A DNA stretch of 64,000 nt, taken from Sisyra terminalis (Eukaryota; Arthropoda; Insecta; Neuroptera; Sisyridae). Position numbers and translations under genes: made by a program. The stretch covers positions 39,753,050 to 39,817,049 of the forward strand of contig OY292277.1 of NCBI GenBank assembly GCA_958496175.1, read 5' to 3'. This document shows, piece after piece, positions 35,973-48,975 of the stretch (the stretch's first letter is position 1; each line of letters begins with the position of its first letter). A model generated the notes under the pieces. It worked only from the letters and a program-made list of their open reading frames with translations. It made no database searches and was not told where the DNA came from.

Positions 35973-38698
35973 TAAGCGCTTAAATTTATCAACAATAATC
36001 TTTGTCATTATCCATTTTATAAATACGATACAGTTAATAAAAAATAATAATAAAAGCTTCGAGGACGCATAAAATTCAATCAAAATCTTAATTAACTTAA
36101 TAGAATTAATAAATTCTTAATAAGCGTAACCGCTTAGCACAGCTGTACTGAGAATTGGCATTAAGTTATCACCAAGGATCTGAAATTTTACCATAATCAA
36201 AATTTTATACTTATAATTTGAGAAAATAACTTGGATGGTTTTATTTATTTGCTAAAGAAAGAATTAATCAAAAAATATAATCATAGTGACCGTAATTTTT
36301 TATTCCATCAACTTAGATGTTTACTTAATATATGCGAGAAATCATAACTATGAAAACTAAAAGATAAAAATATGACAAAAAAAATTGGCAATAGAAACTA
36401 GATGACCTAGGTAACTACGTTTAAAGTTAAAATAAAATACTTTATTTTTTCTTTCCCAGTAAAAAAAAAGATGATAAACTAGAGGGAATGGCGAAACTAA
36501 AAGAACAATTGTTTTATAGTGTGTTTTTGTATATATAGTATGAAAGTAGAAAAAAGAAACACTGAAATCTACTGTGAATTGACCCTAAAATTTTCTCTGT
36601 TTTTTTTGTTGTTGTTAATATGTTTTTTCCTAGAAAATTCGAAGCGATCAAGATATAAAGATAGATGTGTTCCAAGTCTCAGGTGTATTACTCCACTTCA
36701 CAATGGGACCACGCTCGGTCCAGCAGGAGAGAAATTACGGCCAATATGTAGTCGTCAGATATCTCTCACACGTTCCTAACCCATCCTTTCTGGAGTAGAA
36801 AGTGAAGAGGGATGGGACGTTAGGTCTGCATTTTCCAACAAAATCGAATGAAATATTTAGATGAGATGTCGAGGTATCCGGGAAGGATAATGTTTAAATT
36901 TCCAAAGCTGTACGTTCTACATGAATGATTTGACAAGAGCGAGAGGGTTTGCAAGACTTTTTGTGCTTTGCCTTATTTTCTTTAGGAAATGCTTGAGATG
37001 ACGTTTGGATAGATAGAAAGTGAGATAGATTTATTCCCAAAGAAAGCATTTTCCTTTGAATTCAATCATTAAAATGAGAATTATTCCTTTACTGGGCGCT
37101 TCCTCTTTGCGCTAAAGGACGTTTGAAATGGGGAAGAAAAAAAAACTTACACTTTCGTGTATTCAAACGTTGAGAATAAATCTTTTGCTCTGTAGGTTAA
37201 TTAGACTCATTGTAAATTAATTAGAATTTAGTTAAAATTCATAATGAAAACGTAAAAAAAGTTAAATAACAAAAAGTGAAAAATAATTAAAATTCAAAGT
37301 GAATTCTCCTTTTGTTCTTCATTTCCAAGAAAAAGAACTCTTAAAGGATTAGTCAAGACAAAAAATTCTCTTTGACAAAAAAGGGAAATCTTTCTTCATT
37401 CTTCTAAGGAAACAATCTCGGGCAAAAGCCAGCTTTTCTCATTAATTTAAACGCCACAATCAGAAAGAGTGCAAAAAAAATAATTGTCATAATTTATGTC
37501 GTTTACGATGGCCTGTTATTCCACTGCAAATCTGGAAACTGACCAAATAAAAAAAAGCTCTGTCATTTACGAGCAGTTGGTGCGTTATTGTGAAAACGAA
37601 CCGAGAAAATGAATTTATTCTGTTCTAAATAAAAATGATATCGAGCAGGGAACAAAAAAGGGCGCTATTTATGTTTGCAAAGCTTTTGAAAAATTGCATA
37701 TTCTTTGATTGAATACGACTGCAACGCCTGAATGTGTGAATGTCACCACTGTTGATCTAGTCACATGGTGAGAGTGCATTTGTATGTACCAAACTTTAGT
37801 TGCATTGTTGCAAAATTTAAATTGGTTTCATTTAAAATGGATTTTGTGCAGAAAAAAGTTATAGTTTATTGCGATTACCTAATGGAAAATGAAAAACATT
37901 ACAAGTATAAATCGTTGAGCAATAAAAGCAGGCGAATAGATTTATAAAGTTGAAATCAATGTGCTCTTTCCATTACGGAAGTATTTTTCCATTTTTTTAC
38001 CTTTTCCTATAACAAGTTGATTACCTTCAACAAGTACCGATAATTTTATATAGCTAATAAAGAAGTGACTAACGTATTTTAAAACTCAATTCTCAATTAT
38101 TTTTCGGGATCACATTCCTGAAATGATGTTACATGGTCAACACTTCTCAGAAAAAGTTTTTCATGAATTTTCGTTTCTAATTAATTTGTTTCTTACACAT
38201 TATTGAATCTCTAAGATCAAAAAGCTCCACTTCACTCAATTTAAGTAAATCCATATACTTAATTTTGATAATTTATTAAACCGATATGATATATAGGATG
38301 TTTGGTACATTATTTATCCAAAAATAAAAAAAGAGGCTGCAATATTTATGCTGCAAAAATTACTGTCTAAACACTTTTACCTAACTATAGTTAATAAAAG
38401 CTCCAAAAGTTCTAGCGGTGACCATCAAAGCCACGTATAAACAAAACTTTGTTTATTTCATTCTTGAATATAAGTTTAATTAACAACCACTAGTCTGCGG
38501 TTTGTAAGATGAATAATGTTAGTTATTTATTATATTTTTTTGCAAAAAAGATAAACTCAACTTACCAAAAGCTTTTTGCAATTCGATGAGCTTTGAATTA
38601 AAAAAAAATGTTTCCAAATAGTTTGATTATAAATTTTATAGGGGCCGACAGACTTTAATTTTAATTCGTCCCTAAACAAACCCCATCGGATAAAAACA
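35973..38698. other. Non-coding DNA, patchily GC-richer
   Basis: Patches at 36650-36840 and 37080-37140 are less AT-rich than average, but no frame, splice pattern or element was recognised. Confidence 0.4.
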
Positions 38699-38715
38699 GT
38701 GTCCCAAAATTAAGC
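38699..38715 (+). repeat. Possible solo transposon end
   Basis: gtgtcccaaaattaagc matches 13339-13355 at 16 of 17 positions. It may be a surviving terminus of an IS630/mariner-like element; no transposase lies beside it. Confidence 0.35.
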
Positions 38716-41700
38716 AAATCTCCTAAGAAATTTGAAAATTCCCAGACTGGCAAACTGGTAATTATTTGTTCTTAAACTGTTATGGTCATAGCTTTATTTT
38801 TGCTGTGTTTTGGACTATAAAATTATAAGAAAATAAATTAAACAGATTTCATAATAATTATACGATTGACTATGTTTTTTAAACCTTAACTTACAAAAAA
38901 TAAATAAGAACAGGTATTAAAAAATAATGTTATTGATTTTTGTTAAAAGTTTCCTAGCGAAAAAAAAATATTTTAAGTGTTAATATGAAAGTACGTTAGA
39001 TGAAGAATAGCAAGTCAAAGTTTATTTGTTCTGGGTAGTAGTATTATAGATTTAAAATTCACAATTAAATAATGAACAAAATAATTATAAAAAAAATTAT
39101 GGAGGGCAACCCGTGCCCTTCCCTCTAATTCTCTCCTTTCTTTTACTTAATGGCTTTTCCTCTGAAAGGCTTTATTATAAAAAAAATATTGTTTTATAAT
39201 TACAAATACGCGTCTGTGGATTTTCATAATTCTTAATTTGCTGAGACTAGAAAACCCAATTTAAGAAAACGTAAGCACCAAAAGGTTGTTGCTTCAATTA
39301 TTATTTAATTGTTATTTATAAATATTAAGTTCTATTTATATCGTTATTTGGGGTTTGTTTCTTTATAATCCTTTACTTATTATAACTTAATCTTTCTATA
39401 ATTCTTTTGTTCGTGTGCTTATCACTGAACTTCTCCTAAGCCACAGGACCGATTCTGCTGAAATTGAAATTTTCTGTGTGTATTTAAATGAAACCCTGAA
39501 TAGTTTAGATTCAAAATTAGATGTAGGTAATTGGTGAAAAGAGTTGACAAATTTAATTTGATCAAAGATCGAAATTTCAAATTTAATAATCAAAAAGCCG
39601 TTAAAAATTAAACTTTTTTAATCAGTTAATACACCATCATTCATAAAAATGAAATTGAAGTGCCAAATATGTAGTATTTGTAACGTAAAAATACATATTA
39701 ACTAGAGGTACTATTGATATATTTAATTTGTACCACTGTGAGGTTTTTGAAATAGAAACACGAGATTATTGAAATGTGAAAATCGATTTTTAAGAGCTAC
39801 TAAAAAAACAAGGGAAATGAATAATCGATTTCTTCAATAATTCTGTTAATTCAACCATTAGGGAATTAGAAAGAATAGATTAAAATACGGAAATTAATAG
39901 GGTGGCTATTGTAGGTATAAGTATTGTATCCAGAAACTCAAATTTGATCATTGATTCCTCAGATGTATTGAGGGAATCTCAAAAATGGGGGAAGGTTGTT
40001 TTAAGAAATTAACAAAAATATTTTATCCTTTTTCGATAAAATCATTTAAGTTAAATAAGTAAATCTTTTACTTCAAAAATTGAGAGAAAATATCTTTGAA
40101 GCTAATAAAACATATTTAACGATATCAACCGATCAATTATTCAATTACAGTGATTTGATAAGATTTGATTTGAACATAAATCTCAATTTGCTCCACTTTC
40201 GGTTATGTAATTATTTTTTAACCTTTTTAGTTTTAAAAAATCTGAACAACCTGATTTTAAGATACTCCCACTTCAAATTATTTTGCTCTTCACTTTACCC
40301 CAAAAAATAACTTTCACATTTCCGTTTTTACGACAATTTTTTGTTACCTATAAAAGTTTTTGAAAAGTCAAATTTAAAAAGGTTATTATTCAAATTTTTT
40401 GGTTTCATTTTTATTATTTTCTTGGCTAGACAAGTAGATTTAATAAAAATAAATATACATTTCAATCAGAAAATAAAATCCGCAATAAACGTCGCAAATG
40501 TTCTAAGTAAATCTCTCTATCTTCACATATCATGATAACTTGGAAAATAAAAATGAATAATAATAAGTTACGAAATTTAGTGCCTCCTTAAATTTTAAAC
40601 AAATATACTTTTAAATAAACTATGAAAAAGAAATTGTGTGCTTGAAAAATGTTTTTATAGAGCTTTGAGCTTGGTCGATGTAAATAAAACTTTTTCTATG
40701 TCTTTATGAAAAAGTTACGTTGAATATTCATTTTTTTTTTGGAATCGGAATTCTAAATTTATTAGGAAAAACACATTAATATTTCCTAGATCATTAAGTT
40801 CTTATTTTATACATTTTCTTTCACTAACCCCCTCTATTTTTATCATATTTACATAAAGTTACGCATGATTCAAGCATGGAAAACATTGACCCTTAAACTT
40901 GGTTTAATAAAATGATATAGAACTAATCAATGTTGCCATTAAAGTAAGAATATCATATTTTTTTATAGTTTCAATAATTTATTTCTACAAGAATCCGTTT
41001 CTTTTATTGATTTAACAATTTACAATTTTATTGAGCATATTTATAATGGAAAAGCTCGCAATGAAAAGATTGGGATTAGGGTGAGTTGATTTTGTTAAAT
41101 CATTGAAATTTATGTTCGAGAAAGTTTTCGATTTGAACAATTTTCAAATAGTTTCCTGTCTAGGAAGTTAATATTTGAACATAACTATTTTCAATGAATT
41201 TTAAACTTTAATGATTGTTTTGAAATTATACATTCGAAACGCAATCGAATTTATTTTACTTTTACATATCAACGCTTAAGAACCGAATGTTGAATATTAA
41301 TGTAAAAATATTTGGCAATATCGACATTTATACGCTTAAATTTTTGCATGAAAAAGTTTTTGATTATTCAATTTAAAATCTTAAACTGTATTTCAGATTT
41401 AAATAGTAAATATTTTCGGGTGAAAGTGAAAATCATATTAGTAATTTTAGTTTAGTTTTCTACTTGTTTGCAGTTTTAGTTTCCCGCGTAGTTCCAGTCT
41501 TTTTTTAGCTTCTTCTATCCCTGGCAAGGTTCATAATTCGTAGCTTATTCCTCTTTTAAACCTTTCAATATAAAATACAAATTATCAACTACAAAATTTG
41601 TCGCCATAAGGACATAAGGACGCAAAACTTATAAAAATGGTTTAATATAAAGGCTGCAAAAGAAATATTAATATGAGACTAAGAAAAACAAAACTTATTA

Positions 41701-41894
41701 TATCAGTCAATCGCAAGTTATTAATAGATCAACAAATCATTTTTTCCTTTAATAAATCATTTAATCTTCAATTATTATCAACTTCATAACATTCTAATTT
41801 GATATTTGAAAAATTATTCAACAAATTATGGTTAATTTTATCAAACATATCACAAAACATTAAGAAAAATAATTTACACATGTTTATGGCAAGG
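38716..41894. other. AT-rich non-coding DNA
   Basis: A segment at about 39410-39490 (acttctcctaagccac, aggaccgattctgctg) resembles insect Helitron non-coding repeats, weakly. Positions 41390-41560 resemble 21835-22000. Short frames at 40080-40535 have no domain. Confidence 0.35.
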
Positions 41895-42580
41895 CTATGG
41901 TTCTTCCGACGCCACGATTTAACGACGGATTCTTATAGATCTCGACGAATTAAAACGAAAATAAGGAATAATATTTTTCGATATCTCGCTTAGCTTACGA
42001 AATATCGATACTTAAAGATTGAAAAATTAGTTTTCTTTTTTTCACTTTTTTAGACGGATTTCTCAGGATTTTCGTGGAAAAAAGTTAAATACTTACATCC
42101 ATAACTCTACTATTTTTTGTGCTAAAAAACATTCACAACAAGGGGTCTTGGGTCGAAATCTCGGTGAGGGTTGGGGAGCGTTGCCCATATCTGGCAATAT
42201 TGCATTTTCGATTTTTCTTTTAGTTTTATTCGCGAGTAAGTTAGGCCATAATTTAATAAATATCTCAAATTTGTTTTTAAGAGGTCTCCACCCCCCACCC
42301 CTACTAGGGCTTCGCCCCTAGACCCCTTGCCTATGATTTTTCTAGAATAGAATAATTAGTGGATGTACCCTTATAAGCATTTACCTTTTTTTCATGAAGA
42401 TCCTAAGAAATCCGTCTATAAAATTGAAAAAAAATAATAATATATTTAAACTTTTAAGTATCCATATTTCGTAAACTAAGCAAGATTTCGAAAAATTTTA
42501 TTCTGCATTTTCATTTTATTTTGTCGATATCTACAAGAATCCGTTATTAAATCGTGTCGCTGGAAAAATCGTCGTATCCC
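41895..42580. mobile_element. Foldback element with GC-rich centre, about 690 bp
   Basis: Arms at about 41900-42125 and 42340-42572 are imperfect reverse complements. Matching blocks include cacgattta / taaatcgtg, acggattctt / aagaatccgt, tacgaaatat / atatttcgta, gatacttaaa / tttaagtatc and agacggatttct / agaaatccgtct. The centre, 42281-42330, is strikingly GC-rich and contains a small hairpin (agggc-ttc-gcccct). No coding frame. Ends and target duplication could not be set to the base. It is a MITE-like or foldback element. Confidence 0.75.
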
Positions 42581-43427
42581 CATGTTTATTAATAACTTGT
42601 CCGTCAATAATAAATCAGTTAAAAATTCAAAGGGAATTAAGTTGTATGAAATTATAAAAAACTAAAAAATTATAAAAAATAATTATTGAGAAAATGACAA
42701 ATCTATTTGTTTATTAAATTTTGACCTTTAATTATTTAATTCGGTAGCGTTCGTTCTTTGCAAACTAGGATTACATTATTTCATCATTCGTAATGAGAAA
42801 CGCAAAAACTATATGATTATTCTTGTCTTACACATTTAGTTTTTTTGTTTACTGTTTTTGTTACATTAAAAATTTATTATTTTTGATTTGAAACAATTAA
42901 ATTTGAAATAGTTATTCTTGTCTTTTACATTTAACTTTTCGATTCTCCGTTTCTGTCTATACACAATTATCGATAACGTTAATTATTAAAAGAAAAAAAA
43001 AACAAATTTGATCAAACAGAAATTTAAATAGATGAATATATAAGGTGGCAGAAATGGCACAATTAAGCTCGATTGTGGAAATTTGGTAATTATCACCTCC
43101 AAAATTTGCCACCAAGAACACGAAATTAATGTAAAGGATAACAAATATAAACCTTTAAAAAACTTATAGGAAATATTTTTGAAAGAATTTTTTAACTATA
43201 ATTTTAACCATAATTTTTTAACCATTTTAACCATAACATAATGTTTGTGGTCCTATCATTTTTTTTTTAAATTTAGCATACTGTCTAGATATTTTTTTTT
43301 TAGATTCTTTGAAAGCATACTAAATAGTGTAAAAAAAATAATTTCCGCGCTGAATGTCAATTACTCCAAGTAATAAGCCTTAATAAGTACATTGTATTGC
43401 ATATGTACATTGCATTGAGAGCGGTAT
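42581..43427. other. AT-rich non-coding DNA
   Basis: No feature recognised. Confidence 0.45.
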
Positions 43428-43992
43428 TGTTAAAGTTTCGAAATTTCAATAATCAAAACAAATGAACAACTTCAAATCGCGCAATCTCATTGGCTAATAG
43501 TATCGTGCATTGACGTGTGTGTGCTATCGTCTGCTATTGTGCATTGTTTGTCTGATTCATACTTCATTTGTTTTAAACTAATTGAATTGTTTAATTCAAA
43601 GCCAAAAAGTGATCCAAGTGATAAATTAAATAGTGCTCAATTAATCAAGATAACAATTCTTTTATTCAAGTAAGTGAAATTTTAATAAATGCTAAAAATC
43701 AGAAATATTAGTCCCAACAGAGTCGCTATCAATTCAATTATCAATTGAAATTTGGTGAAAATGTATGTTTCCATTGTAAATGATTAAAGAACTTAAGGCC
43801 ATAACCATGACAAAGTGCCCCCGAAAGGATATTTATAAAATATCCCCAATATTTCTTTAATATTTCCATGATTTTTAGGCATTGGTCATTCTATATATTT
43901 TGTATTCATTTAAAACATTATATCCTATTGCTATTATTAGCTAGCCACTTATCGCTACTTCACTGTACGTATATTAAGCTTATTGATAGAAG
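43428..43992 (+). repeat. Dispersed repeat family R1, copy 3 (longest)
   Basis: The first 300 bp align with copy 2 at 34798, and about 43950-43992 (acttatcgctacttca, aagcttattgata) aligns with the tail of copy 1 at 20592. This copy therefore links the two parts and is the best guide to the full family. No protein frame found. Confidence 0.65.
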
Positions 43993-44025
43993 CAATATTT
44001 TTCTGATTAAAACATTTTTAAACAA

Positions 44026-44070
44026 TTTTTTTTTGTTAATGATTTTATCACTAGTTCAACATTAATTATT
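44026..44070 (+). repeat. Dispersed repeat shared with 13882-13927
   Basis: It is the partner of the repeat after the IS630/mariner-like remnant: poly-T, then aatgattttatcactagt and tcaacattaattatt. Only two base differences were seen over the shared part. Confidence 0.65.
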
Positions 44071-44670
44071 TTAAACAATTGTAAGGAAGTGTTCAATTAA
44101 TAACTAATATAAAAATTTCCTAGGGGCAGCAAAAAATTTTCTAGGTTAATTTCATTTCTTTGCCAAAAAATGTTATTTTTTAAAAGCTTTTTTAATGGTA
44201 TAACGCTGTTAATCTCAAATTAAATAGGTATTTTCAAGCTCTTAGTCATAAAATGATTGTTAAGCTAAAGATAAGAAAAAGTAGATTACATAGCCATGTT
44301 TTAACTTTTGGTTACTAAAAAAAACATAATTCCTAAAATATATTTTTATCTTCACATATATTTTTGTCGTATAGTAAACTAACAGTTGCACTGATAATTA
44401 ATGTTTTCAAATTTATCATGAAACTTCTATTTATGGTTCCCCGCAAAAGGACACACCGGTTTTGTTCACTTGAAGTGGAAACTTTCATAATTGCGAACGG
44501 TTTTTGTAGACTTTCCTACAATATTTAATAACAATAGTTATTCAATCAAAATTTGAACAAAGTAGACGTTAAAGTTATGAATTTGTTTAAGTTAAGCGTA
44601 CCAACCCTTACATAGTCCTCGAATAAATATGCGGTTAATTAAACTTCCAAAAGCACATTATGTATGATTA
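44071..44670. other. AT-rich non-coding DNA
   Basis: No feature recognised. The last three bases, TTA, are the left target duplication of the next element. Confidence 0.45.
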
Positions 44671-45724
44671 CACCGGCACACAAAAAAAAAGTGCTCTGTA
44701 CTTTTGACCGGACCTCCATAAATCTACGTATTTTGACCTCCTGAACACGAATCCGGGGTCGGTTTGACCCGTACACCCTCAAAAATTCGAGAAAACTTTA
44801 AAAAACCAAAAAAATGGTTAAAATCGGTAATTTGGTGACATAAAATTTTTTTTGAACTAAACCGAGCATGATTTTCATGTTTTTCGATCCGCTGAATACA
44901 AATTCGAAATTAATGTAGACCACAAGCCGTTTTTATTGTAAGAAAATTGCAAAAAACCCTTAAAAATTGTAAAAAATTGCGGCTATTGTTTCTTCGGCTA
45001 TTGTTCTAAAATTCGAGATTATATGATAAAAATAAACTTTTAAATCTCTACAAAGGATATTTTGCATATAATTCTATTTCTGGAATATGATTTTTGAAGG
45101 TTATTTGGCTAACCGCGATTTTGTTATTACTATAGATTTTTTACGATTAACAATTTTTTTTTTAATTCCGGATCAATGAACTTCAAATTTATACTCAACA
45201 GATTTGCCAACATGTCAAATTGATTATGATTTCATTAAAAGTTTGATATTTATCACAAGAACTTTGATTTTTCTGAAATTTTCAGGGTTTTTTGCTATTT
45301 ACATGGCTTTTTAAGAATGGCTGGACCGAATACCTTCAAGATTTATATTATGCGGATTAGAAAGCATGAAAATCACGATTAATCTAGCTCCTTAGAACTT
45401 TTGTACACAATTACTGCAATTTCTCGCAAATTTCAAAGATTTTTTGCAATTTTTTTACAATTAAAACAGCTTATGATCTAAATGAACTTCAAATTTGTAT
45501 TCAGCGGTTCAAAAAACACGAAAATCATGCTCGGCTTAGTTCAAAAAAATTTCTGTCACCAAAACTGCCGATTTTAAGCATTTTTTTCGGTTTTTTAAAG
45601 TTTTCTCGAATTTTTGAGGGTGTACGGGTCAAACCGACCCCGGATTCGTGTTCAGGGAGTCAAAATACGTAGATTTATGTAGGTCCGGTCAAAAGTACAG
45701 AGCACTTTTTTTTGTGTGCCGGTG
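44671..45724. mobile_element. Long-TIR foldback transposon, 1054 bp, TTA target duplication
   Basis: Ends begin CACCGGCACACAAAAAAAA on both sides. The terminal repeats run about 330 bp (44671-45000 and 45395-45724) and match at well over 90 percent in the outer 130 bp, including gtgctctgtacttttgaccg, cgaatccggggtcgg and ttgacccgtacaccctc. It is flanked by TTA at 44668-44670 and 45725-45727. Three-bp TWA duplications occur in PIF/Harbinger and in some CACTA-like groups, but no transposase is present to decide. The interior repeats a degenerate module (cttcaaatttgtattcagcg, then aaaaacacgaaaatcatg) in both orientations near 44880, 45180, 45330 and 45490. Confidence 0.85.
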
Positions 45725-48386
45725 TTATTTTTCACACACATGCTGTACTAGTTTGAAAAATTTGGATGTTAAAATAAATTAATTGGAAATAAATGTGCAA
45801 TCTACTGAATTATTACGGTAAAAACGAATATTTCAAATTTTCCTTATTTACTTTAATATGTTAACTGTTGAATCTCTTAAGTAACTTAAATATTTTTTTG
45901 GGTAATAGAGCATATACACCCTCATGCTATTTGATTTTAAAGATACATTTGGAAGTATTTTTGTTCCATTACAAGTACAACGCGTAGTCCTTTAATTTGC
46001 ACGGCTGTCGTGCTTTGGACTAATTTACCGTTATATTAAGCTCAAAAATAAAGCCCCATTTAGTCAAATAAAAATAACCAAATGAGACAATTAAAACGAA
46101 AATGACTATAATTCATAAGACTTAGAAAACGAGGGGTAGAATTCAGCATTTAAAACACACAAAAAATGCTACACATTTTCTTTCCCTTGTTTATCTTATC
46201 CTTTGTAAAAGCTATTATTTTAAATATCTTGTATTCAGTAAATATGCCTATTGTATCATTTATATATTGCCTTAAATTTCCTTAATTTAACTTTTCACAT
46301 TTTGTAATATTAAATGTTGTGTTGATTCTATCTGACATAGTTTCGTTACGTTACAGTTCGTTCAAAGGCAGCATGGCGTTTTCGCTGGGGAACGATGCAA
46401 ATTATTTCCCTGTAGAAACGAGAGAAAATAAGGAGCTTGATAAAGAATGAGGAAGCGTGTCCTGAGCAAATATAAAAATGGCAATAAAATGATTCGGAAG
46501 AACGGAAGATAAAGGTAATTGGCATACACATATTCAAAACATTAAGCAATAAATTATAAATTCAATTTGGTAAGATGTATTTTTATAAGACGACGATTTA
46601 CAAAATCTGAATTGAAAATATGAAGCGGAAAAGTCGCTATTTTTCCTTTTCATTTTCTTACTTTGTACCTGTATTGCTACTGTAGAAACATGGGGTAACA
46701 AAAAGTGATTTCCTGGGAATTCTTGAAAACAGAGTTGCAAATAGATTTCCGTAAAGCATATTGTAAATTGAAATAGTTTCTGTGTAATTTTCATCGGTCT
46801 TTGAAGAGTTATTTATTGAAATAACAAGCTTATTAAAATTTGGAAGCTATTTATTACTTTTATTTTATAACGTTTTTACTACTTTATGAAATAGTAGTGA
46901 AAATTAGGCATTTTTATTATTTATGCATAGTAAAACGTTTTAACAACGATTTGGTCTACCTTAAGTGCACGCCTAGAAATTGCCAAAATTAAAAAATTAT
47001 TTTGTTCTCACATCCTTCTATTTTAAAGATAAACATTATTCAGAATAAAAGTTCTAGAATCAAAAACAAAGAAAATGTTTTTATAGAACTTCAATTTATT
47101 TACATGAACAATGTTCATAAATATATCTAAATAAAGCAAGAGTTTTGATTATTCAACGTATAAGGACAAAATCTATGTAATTTTTTTTAGCATCAAGTTC
47201 TGCATTTTTCATATATTCTAAATAGAGAAAAGGAGCAGGCAAAAGATGTGAGTATATCCTTGGAAAATGAGAGATTTTTACGACAAAAAATAGCATTGGA
47301 AAAAAGTCTATAAATAAGAAACTTCTCTGCCTTTTTCTCGAAAAGAAAACTCTTGAATTTTTATTTTGTCGAAAAGAAAATTAAAAGCCGTCCAAATTTT
47401 TTTCCTCGAAACAAACTTAAAACTACTTAATTAAATATTCTTGTTGAAGGAAAAAACGAAAAGAATTTTTTCTTAGAAAATTGTAAAAATAAAGTTTATT
47501 TAATAAAACGAGAGAAATACTTTTAATAACATTTTTCTAAAGAATTTTGTTCTTTTGAGTTCTTTCTTTGTTAAAAATATTAAGTTGGAAGGTAAATAAA
47601 ATATATTTTTTTTCTTTTTAATGTAATTTATTTATTTTTGGTATCGTAAAATTATTCATTTGTCTGTAGGTCTATAGTTTCTTTGTTATATGGTTCTTAA
47701 TGAAAAAAACAAGTTTCCTTAGATAACACTAATTGTAATTCACAGAATAAATATTATTCATAAATATTTGCTACTTCTAATTTATATGTTTTTATCTTTT
47801 AAGTTTATATTCATTTAAAAACGTAAATTCGTTTTTAATTCCTATTTTTTAATATAACAAAGAAGTGACAAATATTTTTAGTTGACTGAAATTATTGATC
47901 TACTCACTTCACTCGTAAGCCAAACTTATGTTGTGTTAGTTAAAAATATTAAATTTAATTTATTTACCAGGATGTCAATACATACATAGTTACATTCAAA
48001 ATTTATAGATATACCTATATGCACCTATAGAGATGAAACAAATCATCCGTGCATAGGCCCAGTATAATAGGTAGATTTCCTATCAGAGCTAAGATTTTCA
48101 CAATAATCATTATAATTGAAAATTAAAATATCTTTCAAATCTTATAAATATTGAACTATTTTTTCCCTAATTCTCATCCGGTACGATAGCCGTCAACTAC
48201 CCCTTCAACTATGTTTTTATTATGGTGTTAATATGTGGAAGTGTTTTCAGATACTTAGAAAATTTGTTAAAATATATCAACGCTACAATAGTCGAGTTTG
48301 TAAATCCTATTTCTTTATGAACTTTATTTAATACCAGGCATTTATTCCTGGTAATTCCTGTAGGTTCTCATAGGCATTCTTGTAGT
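45725..48386. other. AT-rich non-coding DNA
   Basis: Short minus-strand frames at 46346-46794 have no domain. The last few hundred bases may include the 3' untranslated part of the minus-strand LINE. Confidence 0.4.
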
Positions 48387-48975
48387 TCATGTAATGATAG
48401 CATAGGACCTTATGTATATATATGATTTTCTTATTTCTAGTACTGTATAACCTCTGAAAAAAATTTCTTTTAATTTGTTTTTCATTTTGATTAGACTATC
48501 CCTAGTTGATTTATAGCAGCCACTCCATACTATTATTTCAAAGTTCTCAACTCTTTCAAAGAGTGCATAGTAAATAATTAATACGACCTTTTTACTCAAA
48601 TATTTTTTTAGCTTGTAGAAAATAAATTAAAGGAAACTATTTCTTTTTAATAAATTTTCTATGTGCATCCCCCAATGTGGCAATCAATATATAACCCTAG
48701 ATATTTACAATTTTTTACTCTAATAAGTTTTTCATTATATATTTTTAACTGAAATTGTTCAGGTACGCTATCTTTATTAGAACCAACGGTCATGTAGGTG
48801 GTTTTAACTATATTTAAGATTAAATAGTTTCTTTGTAACCATGGTCCTATTTGATTGCAGTAAAGGGACATGTTATTTTGTACTTCTGTTTATGTTGTAC
48901 CAATGCATTTGAATACAATGTTGTTAGCAAATACCGCTAGACACTTTTTTGGTAGAATCGTGAACATATCAATAA
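48387..48975 (-). pseudogene. LINE reverse transcriptase, 3' part
   Basis: From the Helitron boundary the minus-strand frame reads VIDMFTILPKKCLAVFANNIVFKC, the position of the polymerase FADD catalytic box, here changed to FANN. It continues CNQIGPWLQRNYLILNIVKT, MTVGSNKDSVPEQFQLKIYN and LIRVKNCKYLGLYIDCH, the YLGxxID block. After a frameshift it reads LIIYYALFERVENFEIIVWS, GCYKSTRDSLIKMKNKL, the thumb region with W.G. The order and motifs fit a jockey/CR1-type LINE. Loss of both catalytic Asp residues and the shifts make it dead. The 5' part continues beyond the inserted Helitron at 49583. Confidence 0.85.
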
